From positions 1-25,065 of the IMG/VR virus record IMGVR_UViG_3300032316_000339: a stretch of DNA of 25,065 nt; one strand, given 5' to 3'. The notes beneath the pieces were generated by a model. It made no database searches, had not been told where the DNA came from, and saw only the letters and a list, made by a program, of their open reading frames with translations. The stretch is from a virus. Positions 1 through 7,627 of the stretch are shown piece by piece (positions within the stretch are counted from its first letter, which is position 1; every line of letters starts with the position of its first letter). The position numbers and the translations under genes are program-made.

Positions 1-108
1 ATTTTTAAACTATTATTATTACACCTAACCACTTGGTTAAAAATAAAATTTATTTTAACTCTTTAGTAAAGAATTGAAAAAGAGTACTAAAATTAAAAAA
101 ACAAAATT
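1..108 (+). promoter_or_regulatory. Leader region with two small inverted repeats
   Basis: No convincing ORF is visible in these first 108 bases, and stops are frequent in all frames. Two inverted repeats can be seen. TAACC (26-30) pairs with GGTTA (35-39) around a 4-nt loop, and ACTCTTT (58-64) pairs with AAAGAGT (79-85) around a 14-nt loop. The second overlaps a shorter alternative hairpin, CTTT (61-64) with AAAG (68-71). Neither is followed by a T run, so they are not good + strand terminators. An upstream regulatory or intergenic role is inference. I could not identify a clear Bacteroidota -7 element (TAnnTTTG). Confidence 0.3.
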
Positions 109-285
109 ATGAATGAATTAGATATATTAAAAAAAGAAAAAGAATTAAGAGAAAAAAGATTTGAAACTGAATCTTTAAAAAATAATCTTATTATGCAATT
201 AAATACTAAATTTAGTACACATGGTGAAGATTATTTAAAAAAATTAGGAGACTTTAATAAAAATTATGCAAGAACAAATAAATAA
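109..285 (+). CDS. Small hypothetical protein, 58 aa
   Basis: An ATG at 109 opens a 58-residue frame ending TAA at 283-285, overlapping the next gene (start 266) by 20 bases. It is preceded by an A-rich leader like those of its neighbours. The first half is Lys/Glu-rich and probably helical or coiled-coil (repeated KEKE-type charge pattern at residues 8-17). No family was recognised. The case for a real gene is its position in a tight co-directional series and the absence of a competing frame; a chance ORF in AT-rich DNA cannot be excluded. Confidence 0.5.
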   Translation: MNELDILKKEKELREKRFETESLKNNLIMQLNTKFSTHGEDYLKKLGDFNKNYARTNK

Positions 286-667
286 ATTAGAACAATTTCA
301 CAAATCATTTAATTGTGTATTTAATACTAAACCTGAATTAATAGATACTAAAGATTATATACTAAGATATAAATTATTGGAAGAAGAAAATAATGAATAT
401 TTAGAAGCATGTAGAAATAATGATAAAGTAGAAATATTAGATGCTTTAACAGACCAATTATATATAGTTTTAGGAACTATTGTATCACATGGTATGCAAA
501 ATATTATTAAACAAGCTTTTGATGAAGTACATAATTCTAATATGTCTAAATTAGATGATGATGGTAAACCTATTATCAATGATGGAATAATAAATCCTTC
601 AAAACCAATAGGTAAAGTATTAAAATCACATAATTTCTTTGAACCTAATTTAAAACAATTTATTTAA
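266..667 (+). CDS. MazG-like nucleoside triphosphate pyrophosphohydrolase
   Basis: A 133-residue all-alpha NTP pyrophosphohydrolase-like protein. The metal-binding pattern of the MazG/PRA-PH superfamily is visible: E41xxE44 in a helix, then E56xxD59 followed by D63 in the next helix. The tail, with 'EVHNSNMSK' (about residues 87-95) and a 'GKVLKSHNFF' stretch (116-125), is typical of the phage subgroup of this family. Such enzymes hydrolyse (d)NTPs to monophosphates and pyrophosphate; in phages they may adjust nucleotide pools or counter alarmone signalling, but the substrate cannot be told from sequence. The stop abuts the next ATG (TAATG at 665-669), suggesting translational coupling just upstream of the polymerase gene. 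Confidence 0.8.
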   Translation: MQEQINKLEQFHKSFNCVFNTKPELIDTKDYILRYKLLEEENNEYLEACRNNDKVEILDALTDQLYIVLGTIVSHGMQNIIKQAFDEVHNSNMSKLDDDGKPIINDGIINPSKPIGKVLKSHNFFEPNLKQFI

Positions 668-1098
668 TGAAAATTAAAAAAATATATCAAGATTACATTA
701 ATGAAAAAGAATATTGGGGAAAAGCTAAATTACTTGAATTAAAAGAAGATTTAAGTGATACTGCTACATTTATTCTTAAAGATTATACAGTTGTTAAGGA
801 ACAAGATGTATGGGGAAATTGGCATAAAATACATAAACCTATACCATTAACTCAATTAAAGATTTATTCAAGTAGAAAATATTTAGTTGAATTTATAGAA
901 TCTGATGTATTTCCTATTGGATTTAGAAAAATAGTTAATCTTAGATACTTATATAAAGTTGGATATTTTGATGAACCAATTCCTGAAGAAGAAGATTTAC
1001 CTGAAATGGTAGAAGTTGAAGTAGAAGATGGTGATGAGATTAAGTACTACAAAAAGATAGATAAATTTATAGAGTTTGATGGAATTGAATGTTTCTAA
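667..1098 (+). CDS. Hypothetical protein, 143 aa
   Basis: No family recognised. The N-terminal two thirds are rich in Tyr, Lys and aromatic residues with alternating hydrophobics, suggesting a beta-containing fold (e.g. 'DVWGNWHKIHKPIPL', about residues 47-61). The C-terminal third is strongly acidic (a Glu/Asp-rich run around residues 102-124). There is no signal peptide or membrane segment. It starts in a TAATG overlap with the MazG-like gene and overlaps the start of the DNA polymerase by 20 bases, so it probably belongs to the same transcript. A role linked to replication is only a guess from position. Confidence 0.7.
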   Translation: MKIKKIYQDYINEKEYWGKAKLLELKEDLSDTATFILKDYTVVKEQDVWGNWHKIHKPIPLTQLKIYSSRKYLVEFIESDVFPIGFRKIVNLRYLYKVGYFDEPIPEEEDLPEMVEVEVEDGDEIKYYKKIDKFIEFDGIECF

Positions 1099-3004
1099 TT
1101 ATTATTTTATAGGTAATAAATCATTAATTAATGATATAAATACTTCTACAGTTGAAGAATGCCTAGATTATTTTAAAGATATAGAAGAAATAGGTATAGA
1201 TACTGAAACTGAAGGTAAAGACCCACATAATAAAAAAATATTAAGTTTACAATTAGGCACATTTAATAGACAGTATTTTATTGATACAAGATATGTAAAT
1301 ATTTTACAGTTTAAGCAACTATTAGAAACTAAAAAAGTTATAATTCATAATGCAAAATTTGATTATAAATTTTTAAAAAAAGCAGGTATTGTAGTAGAAA
1401 ATATTTATGATACTATGTTAGCTGAATGTGTTTTATATTGTGGTTATGAAAAATATGGTTATGGACTAGCAGCTTTATGTAAAAGATATTTAAATATTGA
1501 TTTAGATAAATCTACTAGAGGTGAATTTAGTAAAATAAAAGATGGATTAGAATTTACTTATAAACAAATTGAATATGCTTGTAAAGATGTTGAATATTTA
1601 TTTAGGATAAAAGAATTACAACAAATAAGAGCACAAAAGTTTAATTTAAATTATTGTATTGAATTAGAAAATAATGTAGTAAAGGCGTTAGCTGATATTG
1701 AATTAAATGGAATGTATTTAAATGCTGCTAAATGGAAAGAAAATACTACTAATTTTAAATTAGAATTAGATGGTATTGAGAAGCAATTAGATGCTATTAT
1801 TGAAGGTGATTCTAAATTAGTTAAATTTGTTCCTAAAGGTATTCAAGGTAATTTATTTGGCTTTGAAGAAAGAAAGTTAAATATAAATTATTCTTCTCCA
1901 ACTCAAATTCAAAAAATATGTAAAACTTTAGGATTTGATATAGATTCTACTAATGATAGAGAGTTACAAAAATTAGCTAACAAGCATAGATTTTTTTCAG
2001 TTTTACAAGAATATAGAGAAAAGGCTAAAATAGTATCTACTTATGGAGAAGGATTTTTAGATTACATTAATAAGACTACAGGAAGAGTTCACACTTCATT
2101 TTGGCAAGTATTAAGTACTGGAAGAGTTTCTTCTGGTAGTAAAGATGATAATGCTCCTAATTTACAAAATATTCCTGCTTCTAATACATTTAGGAATTGT
2201 TTTGAAGCTAGACCAGGATTTCTATGGGTATCTATAGATTTTAGCGGTCAAGAATTAAATTTAATGGCTGATGGTTCTAATGAAGAAGGATTTATAGATG
2301 TGTTAAATAGAGGAGAAGATTTGCATTGTTATGCAGGTTCTATGATGTTTAAAAAAACTATTACTAAAGCTGATAAAGAATTACGAACTAAAGCTAAAAC
2401 AATTAATTTTGGTAAACCTTATGGAATGGGTGCTCCTAAATTAGCTGATACTTTATCTATCTCTATAGAAGAAGCTGAAGAGTTATTTAGAGAATATGGT
2501 AAAGCTTTTCCTAAACTTAATAAGTGGCTAGATACTCAAGCTAAATTAGCTAAACAAATAGGTTATTCTGAAACATTTTATCCTTGTAAAAGAAAAAGAT
2601 TTTATCCTGATTTAGAATCAGCTAAAAGTTTAAGAAGTCAATCTTCTAAGTATGTTAAAGGTTCTGAAGAATCAAGAAATTGTTGGAGAGAAATCTTTAA
2701 AATAGAGGGGCAAACTGAAAGAAATGGTATGAATATGCCAATACAAGGTTCTGGTGCTGATATTACTAAAGAAGCTTTAATTGGAGTTAGAGATTTAATT
2801 CTAAAATATAATGAACTATATAATTCAAAAGTATGTTATCTTATATGTACAGTACATGACCAAATAGATGTAGAAGTTAAAGAAGATTTAGCAGAAAAAT
2901 TTGCTAAAGAAATGGAAGAAATAATGGTTAGTGCAGGTAATAAATATGTTACAAAAGTAAACATGAAAGTAGATACAACAATAACAAAATTTTGGCAGAA
3001 ATAA
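1079..3004 (+). CDS. polA: DNA polymerase, family A, with 3'-5' exonuclease domain
   Basis: A 641-residue phage replicative polymerase of the Pol I/T7 family (numbering from the ATG at 1079; the frame can also open at a TTG at 1076). Exonuclease motifs are present: D41xE43 (ExoI), 'HNAKFD' with D96 (ExoII) and Y166xxxD170 (ExoIII), so proofreading should be intact. Polymerase motif A is 'SIDFSGQELN' (catalytic D387, T7-like S-G). Motif B is 'RTKAKTINFGKPYG', with Phe at the position that disfavours dideoxynucleotides in Pol I. Motif C is 'TVHDQIDVEV': catalytic D594 is kept but the usual following Glu is Gln. No 5'-3' exonuclease domain is fused; a separate gene at 16706 supplies it. It overlaps the upstream gene by 20 bases. 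Confidence 0.95.
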   Translation: MELNVSNYYFIGNKSLINDINTSTVEECLDYFKDIEEIGIDTETEGKDPHNKKILSLQLGTFNRQYFIDTRYVNILQFKQLLETKKVIIHNAKFDYKFLKKAGIVVENIYDTMLAECVLYCGYEKYGYGLAALCKRYLNIDLDKSTRGEFSKIKDGLEFTYKQIEYACKDVEYLFRIKELQQIRAQKFNLNYCIELENNVVKALADIELNGMYLNAAKWKENTTNFKLELDGIEKQLDAIIEGDSKLVKFVPKGIQGNLFGFEERKLNINYSSPTQIQKICKTLGFDIDSTNDRELQKLANKHRFFSVLQEYREKAKIVSTYGEGFLDYINKTTGRVHTSFWQVLSTGRVSSGSKDDNAPNLQNIPASNTFRNCFEARPGFLWVSIDFSGQELNLMADGSNEEGFIDVLNRGEDLHCYAGSMMFKKTITKADKELRTKAKTINFGKPYGMGAPKLADTLSISIEEAEELFREYGKAFPKLNKWLDTQAKLAKQIGYSETFYPCKRKRFYPDLESAKSLRSQSSKYVKGSEESRNCWREIFKIEGQTERNGMNMPIQGSGADITKEALIGVRDLILKYNELYNSKVCYLICTVHDQIDVEVKEDLAEKFAKEMEEIMVSAGNKYVTKVNMKVDTTITKFWQK

Positions 3005-3030
3005 TTTATTAACAAAATAAAACAATAATT

Positions 3031-3285
3031 ATGACAATAGCACAAATAATAATACTATCTATTACAATAATAATATTAGTTGGCATATTAATATCTTATC
3101 ATGTAGATTTATATCATAAAAGAATGGATAGTTTAAATGAAATGAAATTTTTATTTGCACTACTTATGATTTTTTTTCTATCATTCATAAGTATTACTTC
3201 TGTAATTCACATTAATAAATTACACAAACAATTAAAATGTCCAGAATATGAAAGAGTTGAAAATATTTATAAACTAAAACAATAA
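3031..3285 (+). CDS. Small membrane protein, two predicted TM segments
   Basis: An 84-residue protein with two strongly hydrophobic segments: about residues 3-22 (Ile-rich) and about residues 40-62 (Leu/Phe/Ile-rich). A short charged stretch lies between them and the tail is basic and charged. This predicts a hairpin membrane protein with a small soluble C-terminus. No family recognised. It follows the polymerase after 26 bases and precedes another tiny membrane protein by 2 bases. Small membrane proteins in phage early regions often act on host envelope functions or superinfection, but nothing in this sequence shows which. Confidence 0.65.
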   Translation: MTIAQIIILSITIIILVGILISYHVDLYHKRMDSLNEMKFLFALLMIFFLSFISITSVIHINKLHKQLKCPEYERVENIYKLKQ

Positions 3286-3287
3286 TT

Positions 3288-3467
3288 ATGCAAACATTAA
3301 TAACAATATTAATAATATTAGGATTAGGTATTTTAACTTTATGGTTTTTTACAGGATTTAGAATACATATTAAAGAGAATAAATACTTAGAAGAAAAAGA
3401 TTATTATTTACAGTATTTCTCTCCTTTTACAAGAGAATTACATCAAATATTTTTATTTACTTTATGA
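3288..3467 (+). CDS. Small single-TM protein, 59 aa
   Basis: An ATG at 3288 gives 59 residues ending at a TGA that overlaps the next ATG (ATGA at 3464-3467). It fills what would otherwise be a 178-base gap. Residues 2-22 form a clean hydrophobic segment rich in Ile and Leu, ending in aromatic residues, followed by a charged region ('HIKENKYLEEKD', residues 27-38). This is the layout of a type I/III single-pass membrane protein or an uncleaved signal anchor. No family recognised. The ATGA coupling and tight spacing support it being expressed. Confidence 0.6.
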   Translation: MQTLITILIILGLGILTLWFFTGFRIHIKENKYLEEKDYYLQYFSPFTRELHQIFLFTL

Positions 3468-3712
3468 AAAAACATAAATACAGTTTAAAGATTTATAATG
3501 GTAGAATAAAAGTATATGTAGATAATTCTGTAATGTTTAGTTTTAATCAATTAGATTTTTTATCATATTACTTTTTTAAAGATGATACAGATTTATATGG
3601 GCTAACAATACATTTTTTAAGAGAAAAAGCAGGTGCAGCAGAAATGGATATTTATTTTAAAACTAAAGAAACTTGGTTAGGTATTAACAAACTATTAGAT
3701 AATAAGTTATGA
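3464..3712 (+). CDS. Hypothetical protein, 82 aa
   Basis: A compact protein with a basic N-terminus and alternating beta-like segments ('YSLKIYNGRIKVYVDN', residues 6-21), then an aromatic-rich middle. There is no signal peptide, membrane segment or metal motif. It is joined by ATGA overlaps both to the upstream small membrane protein and to the downstream SF2 helicase (3709), so it is almost certainly co-translated with the helicase. No family recognised; an accessory role for the helicase is speculation. Confidence 0.65.
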   Translation: MKKHKYSLKIYNGRIKVYVDNSVMFSFNQLDFLSYYFFKDDTDLYGLTIHFLREKAGAAEMDIYFKTKETWLGINKLLDNKL

Positions 3713-4905
3713 TACATAAAAAAAGAGATGATATTCAGAATGAAGCTATTAATGCTTGGTTTGATGCTGGAATGGTAGGTACTACTTTTCTTCATACAGG
3801 AATTGGTAAAATGTTTGTATTTATATTTGCTACTAAACATTTAAAAGTAAATAGTAATATTTTATTCTTAGCTGAAACTACTGTTAGAGAAAAAGATTTA
3901 TATGAAAATATAGAGAAATTTAAACAGTTTTTTGGATATGATTTATTAGCTTATCACAAACTTACTTTTATGTGTTATCAATCAGCTTATAAACTTAAAG
4001 ATACACATTGGGATATGGTATGTGGAGATGAAATTCAAGATGGACTATCGAATGAATATTCTAAATTCTTTTTTAATAATACTTATAAAACTATATTATG
4101 TCTTAGTGCTACATTAGATGAGAAAGCAGTAAGTTATATAGATGATTTAGGTAAAGAAGTTACTAAAGGTGAATTATTAGCTAAAATAGCTCCTGTATGT
4201 TATAGATATTCTATTAATCAAGCACAAGAAGATAATACTACAAGAAAACTAAATGTTTATGTTATTATGCACAGATTAGATGCAAGTGCTAAAACTATAG
4301 AAGCTGGTAGTAAATTAAAAAGATTTAAGACTACAGAAAAAGCTGCTTATGATTACTGGGATACTGAATTTAAGAAATCTTTATTTATGCCTGAAGCAAT
4401 TAAAGAATTTAAAATTAGAACTTCTTCAGCAGCAAGAGCTAAAGTATTATATCAATTACCTTCTAAAATAGAAGCTTGTAAAGAATTACTAAAACATTTA
4501 AATAAAACTTTATTATTTGGTAATGATTTAAAATCATTAGAAGCTGTTACTAAAAATGTAGTTAAAGGAAGTAATTCAGAAGAAAAGAATTTTAAAATAT
4601 TAAAAGACTTTGCTGATGATAAAATTAATGATTTAGCTTCATTTAAACTTCTTAAACAAGGCATTAGTATAAATGGTTTAAAGAATATTATTATTCATTC
4701 TTATTACACTAAAGAGTTAGATTTTGTGCAAAGATTAGGTAGAGCTAGAATGGAAGAAAATAATAGTGAAGCTAATATATTTATATTTTGTACTATTGGA
4801 ACAGTTGAGGAAAAATGGTTTAATAAAATGATAGAAAATATTAATCTCAATATAACCTATTGTAAAGATATAAATGATGTATTAAATAAAATTAAAAAGC
4901 AGTAA
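3709..4905 (+). CDS. Superfamily 2 DNA/RNA helicase
   Basis: A 398-residue two-domain SF2 helicase. Motif I is 'HTGIGKMF' (K34), with Met after the P-loop Lys instead of Thr/Ser. Motif II (Walker B) is 'GDEIQD' (D107-E108), motif III 'LSATLD' (SAT, 133-135) and motif VI 'QRLGRAR' (341-347), which carries the arginine finger. An upstream 'RDDIQNEAINAW' (residues 6-17) resembles the Q-type adenine-recognition region. It lacks extra C-terminal domains. Its place between polymerase and DnaB-like helicase suggests work on replication or recombination forks rather than RNA, as with UvsW-type phage helicases, but the substrate is not shown. ATGA overlap with the preceding gene. Confidence 0.85.
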   Translation: MIHKKRDDIQNEAINAWFDAGMVGTTFLHTGIGKMFVFIFATKHLKVNSNILFLAETTVREKDLYENIEKFKQFFGYDLLAYHKLTFMCYQSAYKLKDTHWDMVCGDEIQDGLSNEYSKFFFNNTYKTILCLSATLDEKAVSYIDDLGKEVTKGELLAKIAPVCYRYSINQAQEDNTTRKLNVYVIMHRLDASAKTIEAGSKLKRFKTTEKAAYDYWDTEFKKSLFMPEAIKEFKIRTSSAARAKVLYQLPSKIEACKELLKHLNKTLLFGNDLKSLEAVTKNVVKGSNSEEKNFKILKDFADDKINDLASFKLLKQGISINGLKNIIIHSYYTKELDFVQRLGRARMEENNSEANIFIFCTIGTVEEKWFNKMIENINLNITYCKDINDVLNKIKKQ

Positions 4906-4917
4906 AAACAAAGTAAA

Positions 4918-5085
4918 ATGGATATTAAACCAGAAGAAGATTTTGAAAGAGATTATTTTAGAGAATTATTTATGTTAGAGAATGAAAAATATGAAAAAGC
5001 TAAACTTGAAAGATTAGAGTATGAGTTTGATAAAAAAAGAATTGCGGTGAAAAAAGTAGAATTACAAGAATTAATAGAATGTTAA
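4918..5085 (+). CDS. Small charged helical protein, 55 aa
   Basis: An ATG at 4918, after an A-rich leader, opens a 55-residue frame whose stop at 5083-5085 overlaps the next gene's ATG at 5079. It is very rich in Glu, Lys and Arg with regularly spaced Leu/Phe/Tyr, predicting one long amphipathic helix or coiled coil from about residue 6 to 52. No family recognised. The gap it fills and the overlap with the downstream gene support it as a real gene, and its composition suggests a small adaptor or dimerising peptide. Confidence 0.55.
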   Translation: MDIKPEEDFERDYFRELFMLENEKYEKAKLERLEYEFDKKRIAVKKVELQELIEC

Positions 5086-5699
5086 CAATAATAAATGAAT
5101 TAATTAAAAAGTATAATATTAATGCTGAACAGTTGTATATATTAGCACTCTTAAATGTAAATAAAAATGATTTAATAGCTTATGGTCCTAACATTAATTG
5201 TAGATATGAGCTTATGCAGAACTTACATAGAAGATTATTTGTTAGATTTATGAGTGCTGATATGGATAATTATGAAAGATTAGAATATATTGAATTTGCA
5301 GAGAAAGGATTAGTATTACAAACAGATTTAGATTTTCAACAATATTGTAGTATTGTAACTAACAATGATGGTGATATTGATGAATTAACTGATAAATTTA
5401 GAGATTTATTTCCTGATGGTGTGTCTAATCAATATGCTAAAAGATTTAAAGGTACTTTAAGTAAAGTAAAATCTAATTTAAGTAAATTTAAAAAAGAGTT
5501 TAACTATTCAGATGAAGTTATTCTTTTGGCTACAGAGAAAATGATAAGTACTATGGAAAGTAAAGGTAAGAAAGATTGGATTGCTCAAGCTCATTATTTT
5601 ATTTATCATAAGGATAGAGGTTCAGAATTAGCTGAAGAATGTGAAGCAGTATTAAAAGGTGATGTAGCTTCATCTGATAGTTTTATACAACAAATTTAA
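5079..5699 (+). CDS. Hypothetical replication-associated protein (possible helicase loader)
   Basis: A 206-residue soluble, mainly helical protein with no nucleotide-binding motif. The second half has a pattern seen in proteins encoded next to replicative helicases in Bacteroidota phages: 'FRDLFPDGVSNQYAKRF' (about 107-123), a Lys-rich helix, then 'WIAQAHYFIYHKDRGSELAEE' ending in an acidic tail. I recognise this only as a phage family of unknown function. It ends one base before the DnaB-like helicase gene (TAATATG at 5697-5703), so co-expression is very likely. A loader or partner role for the helicase is inference from that arrangement. Confidence 0.65.
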   Translation: MLTIINELIKKYNINAEQLYILALLNVNKNDLIAYGPNINCRYELMQNLHRRLFVRFMSADMDNYERLEYIEFAEKGLVLQTDLDFQQYCSIVTNNDGDIDELTDKFRDLFPDGVSNQYAKRFKGTLSKVKSNLSKFKKEFNYSDEVILLATEKMISTMESKGKKDWIAQAHYFIYHKDRGSELAEECEAVLKGDVASSDSFIQQI

Positions 5700-5700
5700 T

Positions 5701-6840
5701 ATGGTACAAGAAAGGATTGAGGAATTAAAAAAACTTAAAGAAAATAAAGATGCTGGATTTGTTAATTGTATTCCTTTTTCTGATGCTTATCCTGTATTAA
5801 GTGAATATCATCCTGGAATTATTAAAGGATTGCAGTATATGGTTACAGCAAGCTCAGGTATAGGTAAAACTCAACTTATGAAACACATGTTTATACTTAC
5901 ACCTTATAGATTTGTTAAGAAAAATCTTCATTTAAAAATAAAGTTAAAGATTTTTGTCTTTGCATTGGAGGAAAGTAGAAATGAATTTATAGATAGTATA
6001 ATATGTAGTGAGTTGTATAATCAATTTAATATTGAAATTGATACTTTAGAATTACAATCTTTATATGATAGAAGTCCTTCTAATGAAATATTTCAAAAGA
6101 TAGATTCTATTAAAGGTGAGTTAGAAGATTTGTTTAAATATGTAGAAGTAATTGACTCAGTACATAATCCTACAGGTCTTTATAAATATTTAAGAAATTA
6201 TTCTGAAGAAAATGGTAAGCATATATGGGTAGATAAACAATTCAAAAAAGTAAAAGCTTCTGGTGAAACAGAAATTACTACTGAAAAAGTTTATTCACAT
6301 TATGAAGCTAATGACCCTAATGAATTTGTAATAGCTATTACAGATAATTTAAACATATTAGCAGAAGAAAAAGATAAGTTAACAGGATTAATGTTAACTA
6401 AGCATCAAACTATCTCTAAATGGAGTTTAGATTACTGTAGAAAGCAAATTACTAAACATTGGAATTATACTGTAGTTAATGTACAACAACAAGCTGCTGA
6501 ATCAGAGAAACAACAATTTACTAATACAGGAGCTTCTGTTGAAAAGAAAGTTGAACCCTCTCTTGATGGATTGGCTGATAATAAATTAACTCAGAGAGAT
6601 GCTTTTGTAATATTTGGATTATTTGCACCTATAAGATATGAATTTCCTAAACATTTAGGATATGATATTTCTAAATTAAAAGATAATTATAGGTGTTTAA
6701 TTATTTTAAAGAATAGAGTAGGTAAAACTAATTTAAGAAAAGGTATGTATTTTAATGGTAAGAATTTTACATTTAAAGAATTACCATTACCAACTATTAA
6801 TAATCTGCCTAATCCAGCATTAAATGAATATTACAAATAA
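5701..6840 (+). CDS. DnaB-like replicative helicase (SF4), RecA-fold domain
   Basis: A 379-residue SF4 helicase. The ATPase core begins with 'GIIKGLQYMVTASSGIGKTQ' (residues 39-58, Walker A Lys56), the style of phage DnaB-like helicases. A conserved Glu follows the next strand ('FALEES', 87-92). Walker B is 'VIAITDN' (D215), and the DNA-contact/Q-type motif 'VVNVQQQ' (258-264) follows. Near the C-terminus 'KNRVGKTNLRKGMYFNG' matches the 'KNR.G' element with the arginine finger region. The separate N-terminal primase-interaction domain of cellular DnaB is absent, only about 35 residues preceding the core. It should unwind DNA ahead of the family A polymerase, together with the primase at 9534. 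Confidence 0.85.
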   Translation: MVQERIEELKKLKENKDAGFVNCIPFSDAYPVLSEYHPGIIKGLQYMVTASSGIGKTQLMKHMFILTPYRFVKKNLHLKIKLKIFVFALEESRNEFIDSIICSELYNQFNIEIDTLELQSLYDRSPSNEIFQKIDSIKGELEDLFKYVEVIDSVHNPTGLYKYLRNYSEENGKHIWVDKQFKKVKASGETEITTEKVYSHYEANDPNEFVIAITDNLNILAEEKDKLTGLMLTKHQTISKWSLDYCRKQITKHWNYTVVNVQQQAAESEKQQFTNTGASVEKKVEPSLDGLADNKLTQRDAFVIFGLFAPIRYEFPKHLGYDISKLKDNYRCLIILKNRVGKTNLRKGMYFNGKNFTFKELPLPTINNLPNPALNEYYK

Positions 6841-6865
6841 AAAGAAAAGAAATTAAAAAAATTAA

Positions 6866-7627
6866 ATGACAGAAACATTGATTAAATTGCCTACAGAAAA
6901 AGTTAAAGCTGATTTTTTATCTCCTAGAAAACTAATGATATTTAGTAAACCTAAAGTAGGTAAAACTAAATTAGCAGCAGAACTAAAAAATAGTCTTATT
7001 ATTGATTTTGAAAGAGGTACAGGGTTTTTAGATGCAGTTAAGTATGATATACTTAGTGAAGCAGAAAAGAATGGTAGAACTCCTTTAATTGAAATTAGGG
7101 AATTATGTAAAACTATTAGGGAAGCAGGTAAGCCTTATAAATATGGTATTGTAGATACTATTACTGCACTAGAAGATATTGTGCTGCCTTTGGCATTAAA
7201 AATGTATAAAGATACACCAATTGGTAAAAACTTTGAAGGTATAAATGTACTAACTTTACCTCAAGGAGCAGGATATTTATATCTTAGAGAAGCTTTTCAA
7301 AAAGTTTTAAATGATATTTATAATAGTTTTGAAAGAGTAATTCTTTTAGGACATTTTAAAGGTAAATCCCTTGAGAAAAATGGTACTTCTGTAGATTCTG
7401 CTGATGTTGACTTAACAGGAAAATTAAAGAATATTATATCTTCAGATGTAGATGCTATAGGAATGTTATATAGAAGTAAAAATAATCAAAATATTTTAAC
7501 TTTTAAAACCTCCAATGATGTAATATGTGGTGCAAGACCAGAGCATTTAAAAATGCAAGAAATTATTATGTCAGAAGAAATAGATGGTAAAATTTTAACC
7601 CATTGGGATAAAGTATTTATAGATTAG
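6866..7627 (+). CDS. Sak4-like RecA-fold ATPase (AAA_24 type)
   Basis: A 253-residue single-domain P-loop ATPase. Walker A is 'SKPKVGKT' (27-34, Lys33), followed by 'SLIIDFERGTGFLD' (43-56). Walker B is 'YGIVDTIT' (D97) and 'ILLGHFKGK' (159-167) lies in the later sensor region. This matches phage Sak4-type proteins, short RecA homologues that anneal single strands with the help of a phage SSB, and an SSB-like gene lies just downstream at 8837. The last residues ('DGKILTHWDKVFID') are encoded immediately before a GIY-YIG endonuclease insertion. A second, diverged version of this same C-terminal sequence remains at 8441-8500. The stop is followed by further in-frame stops (TAG TAG ATA TAG). Confidence 0.75.
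   Translation: MTETLIKLPTEKVKADFLSPRKLMIFSKPKVGKTKLAAELKNSLIIDFERGTGFLDAVKYDILSEAEKNGRTPLIEIRELCKTIREAGKPYKYGIVDTITALEDIVLPLALKMYKDTPIGKNFEGINVLTLPQGAGYLYLREAFQKVLNDIYNSFERVILLGHFKGKSLEKNGTSVDSADVDLTGKLKNIISSDVDAIGMLYRSKNNQNILTFKTSNDVICGARPEHLKMQEIIMSEEIDGKILTHWDKVFID

Noticed and set aside
2836-3045. Antisense ORF of 69 aa opposite the polymerase end
   Set aside because: It lies opposite a clearly coding region with intact motifs, is low-complexity in composition, and no gene in the window is on the - strand. The same applies to the other - strand ORFs (355, 3652, 4452, 9999, 19117, 23363).
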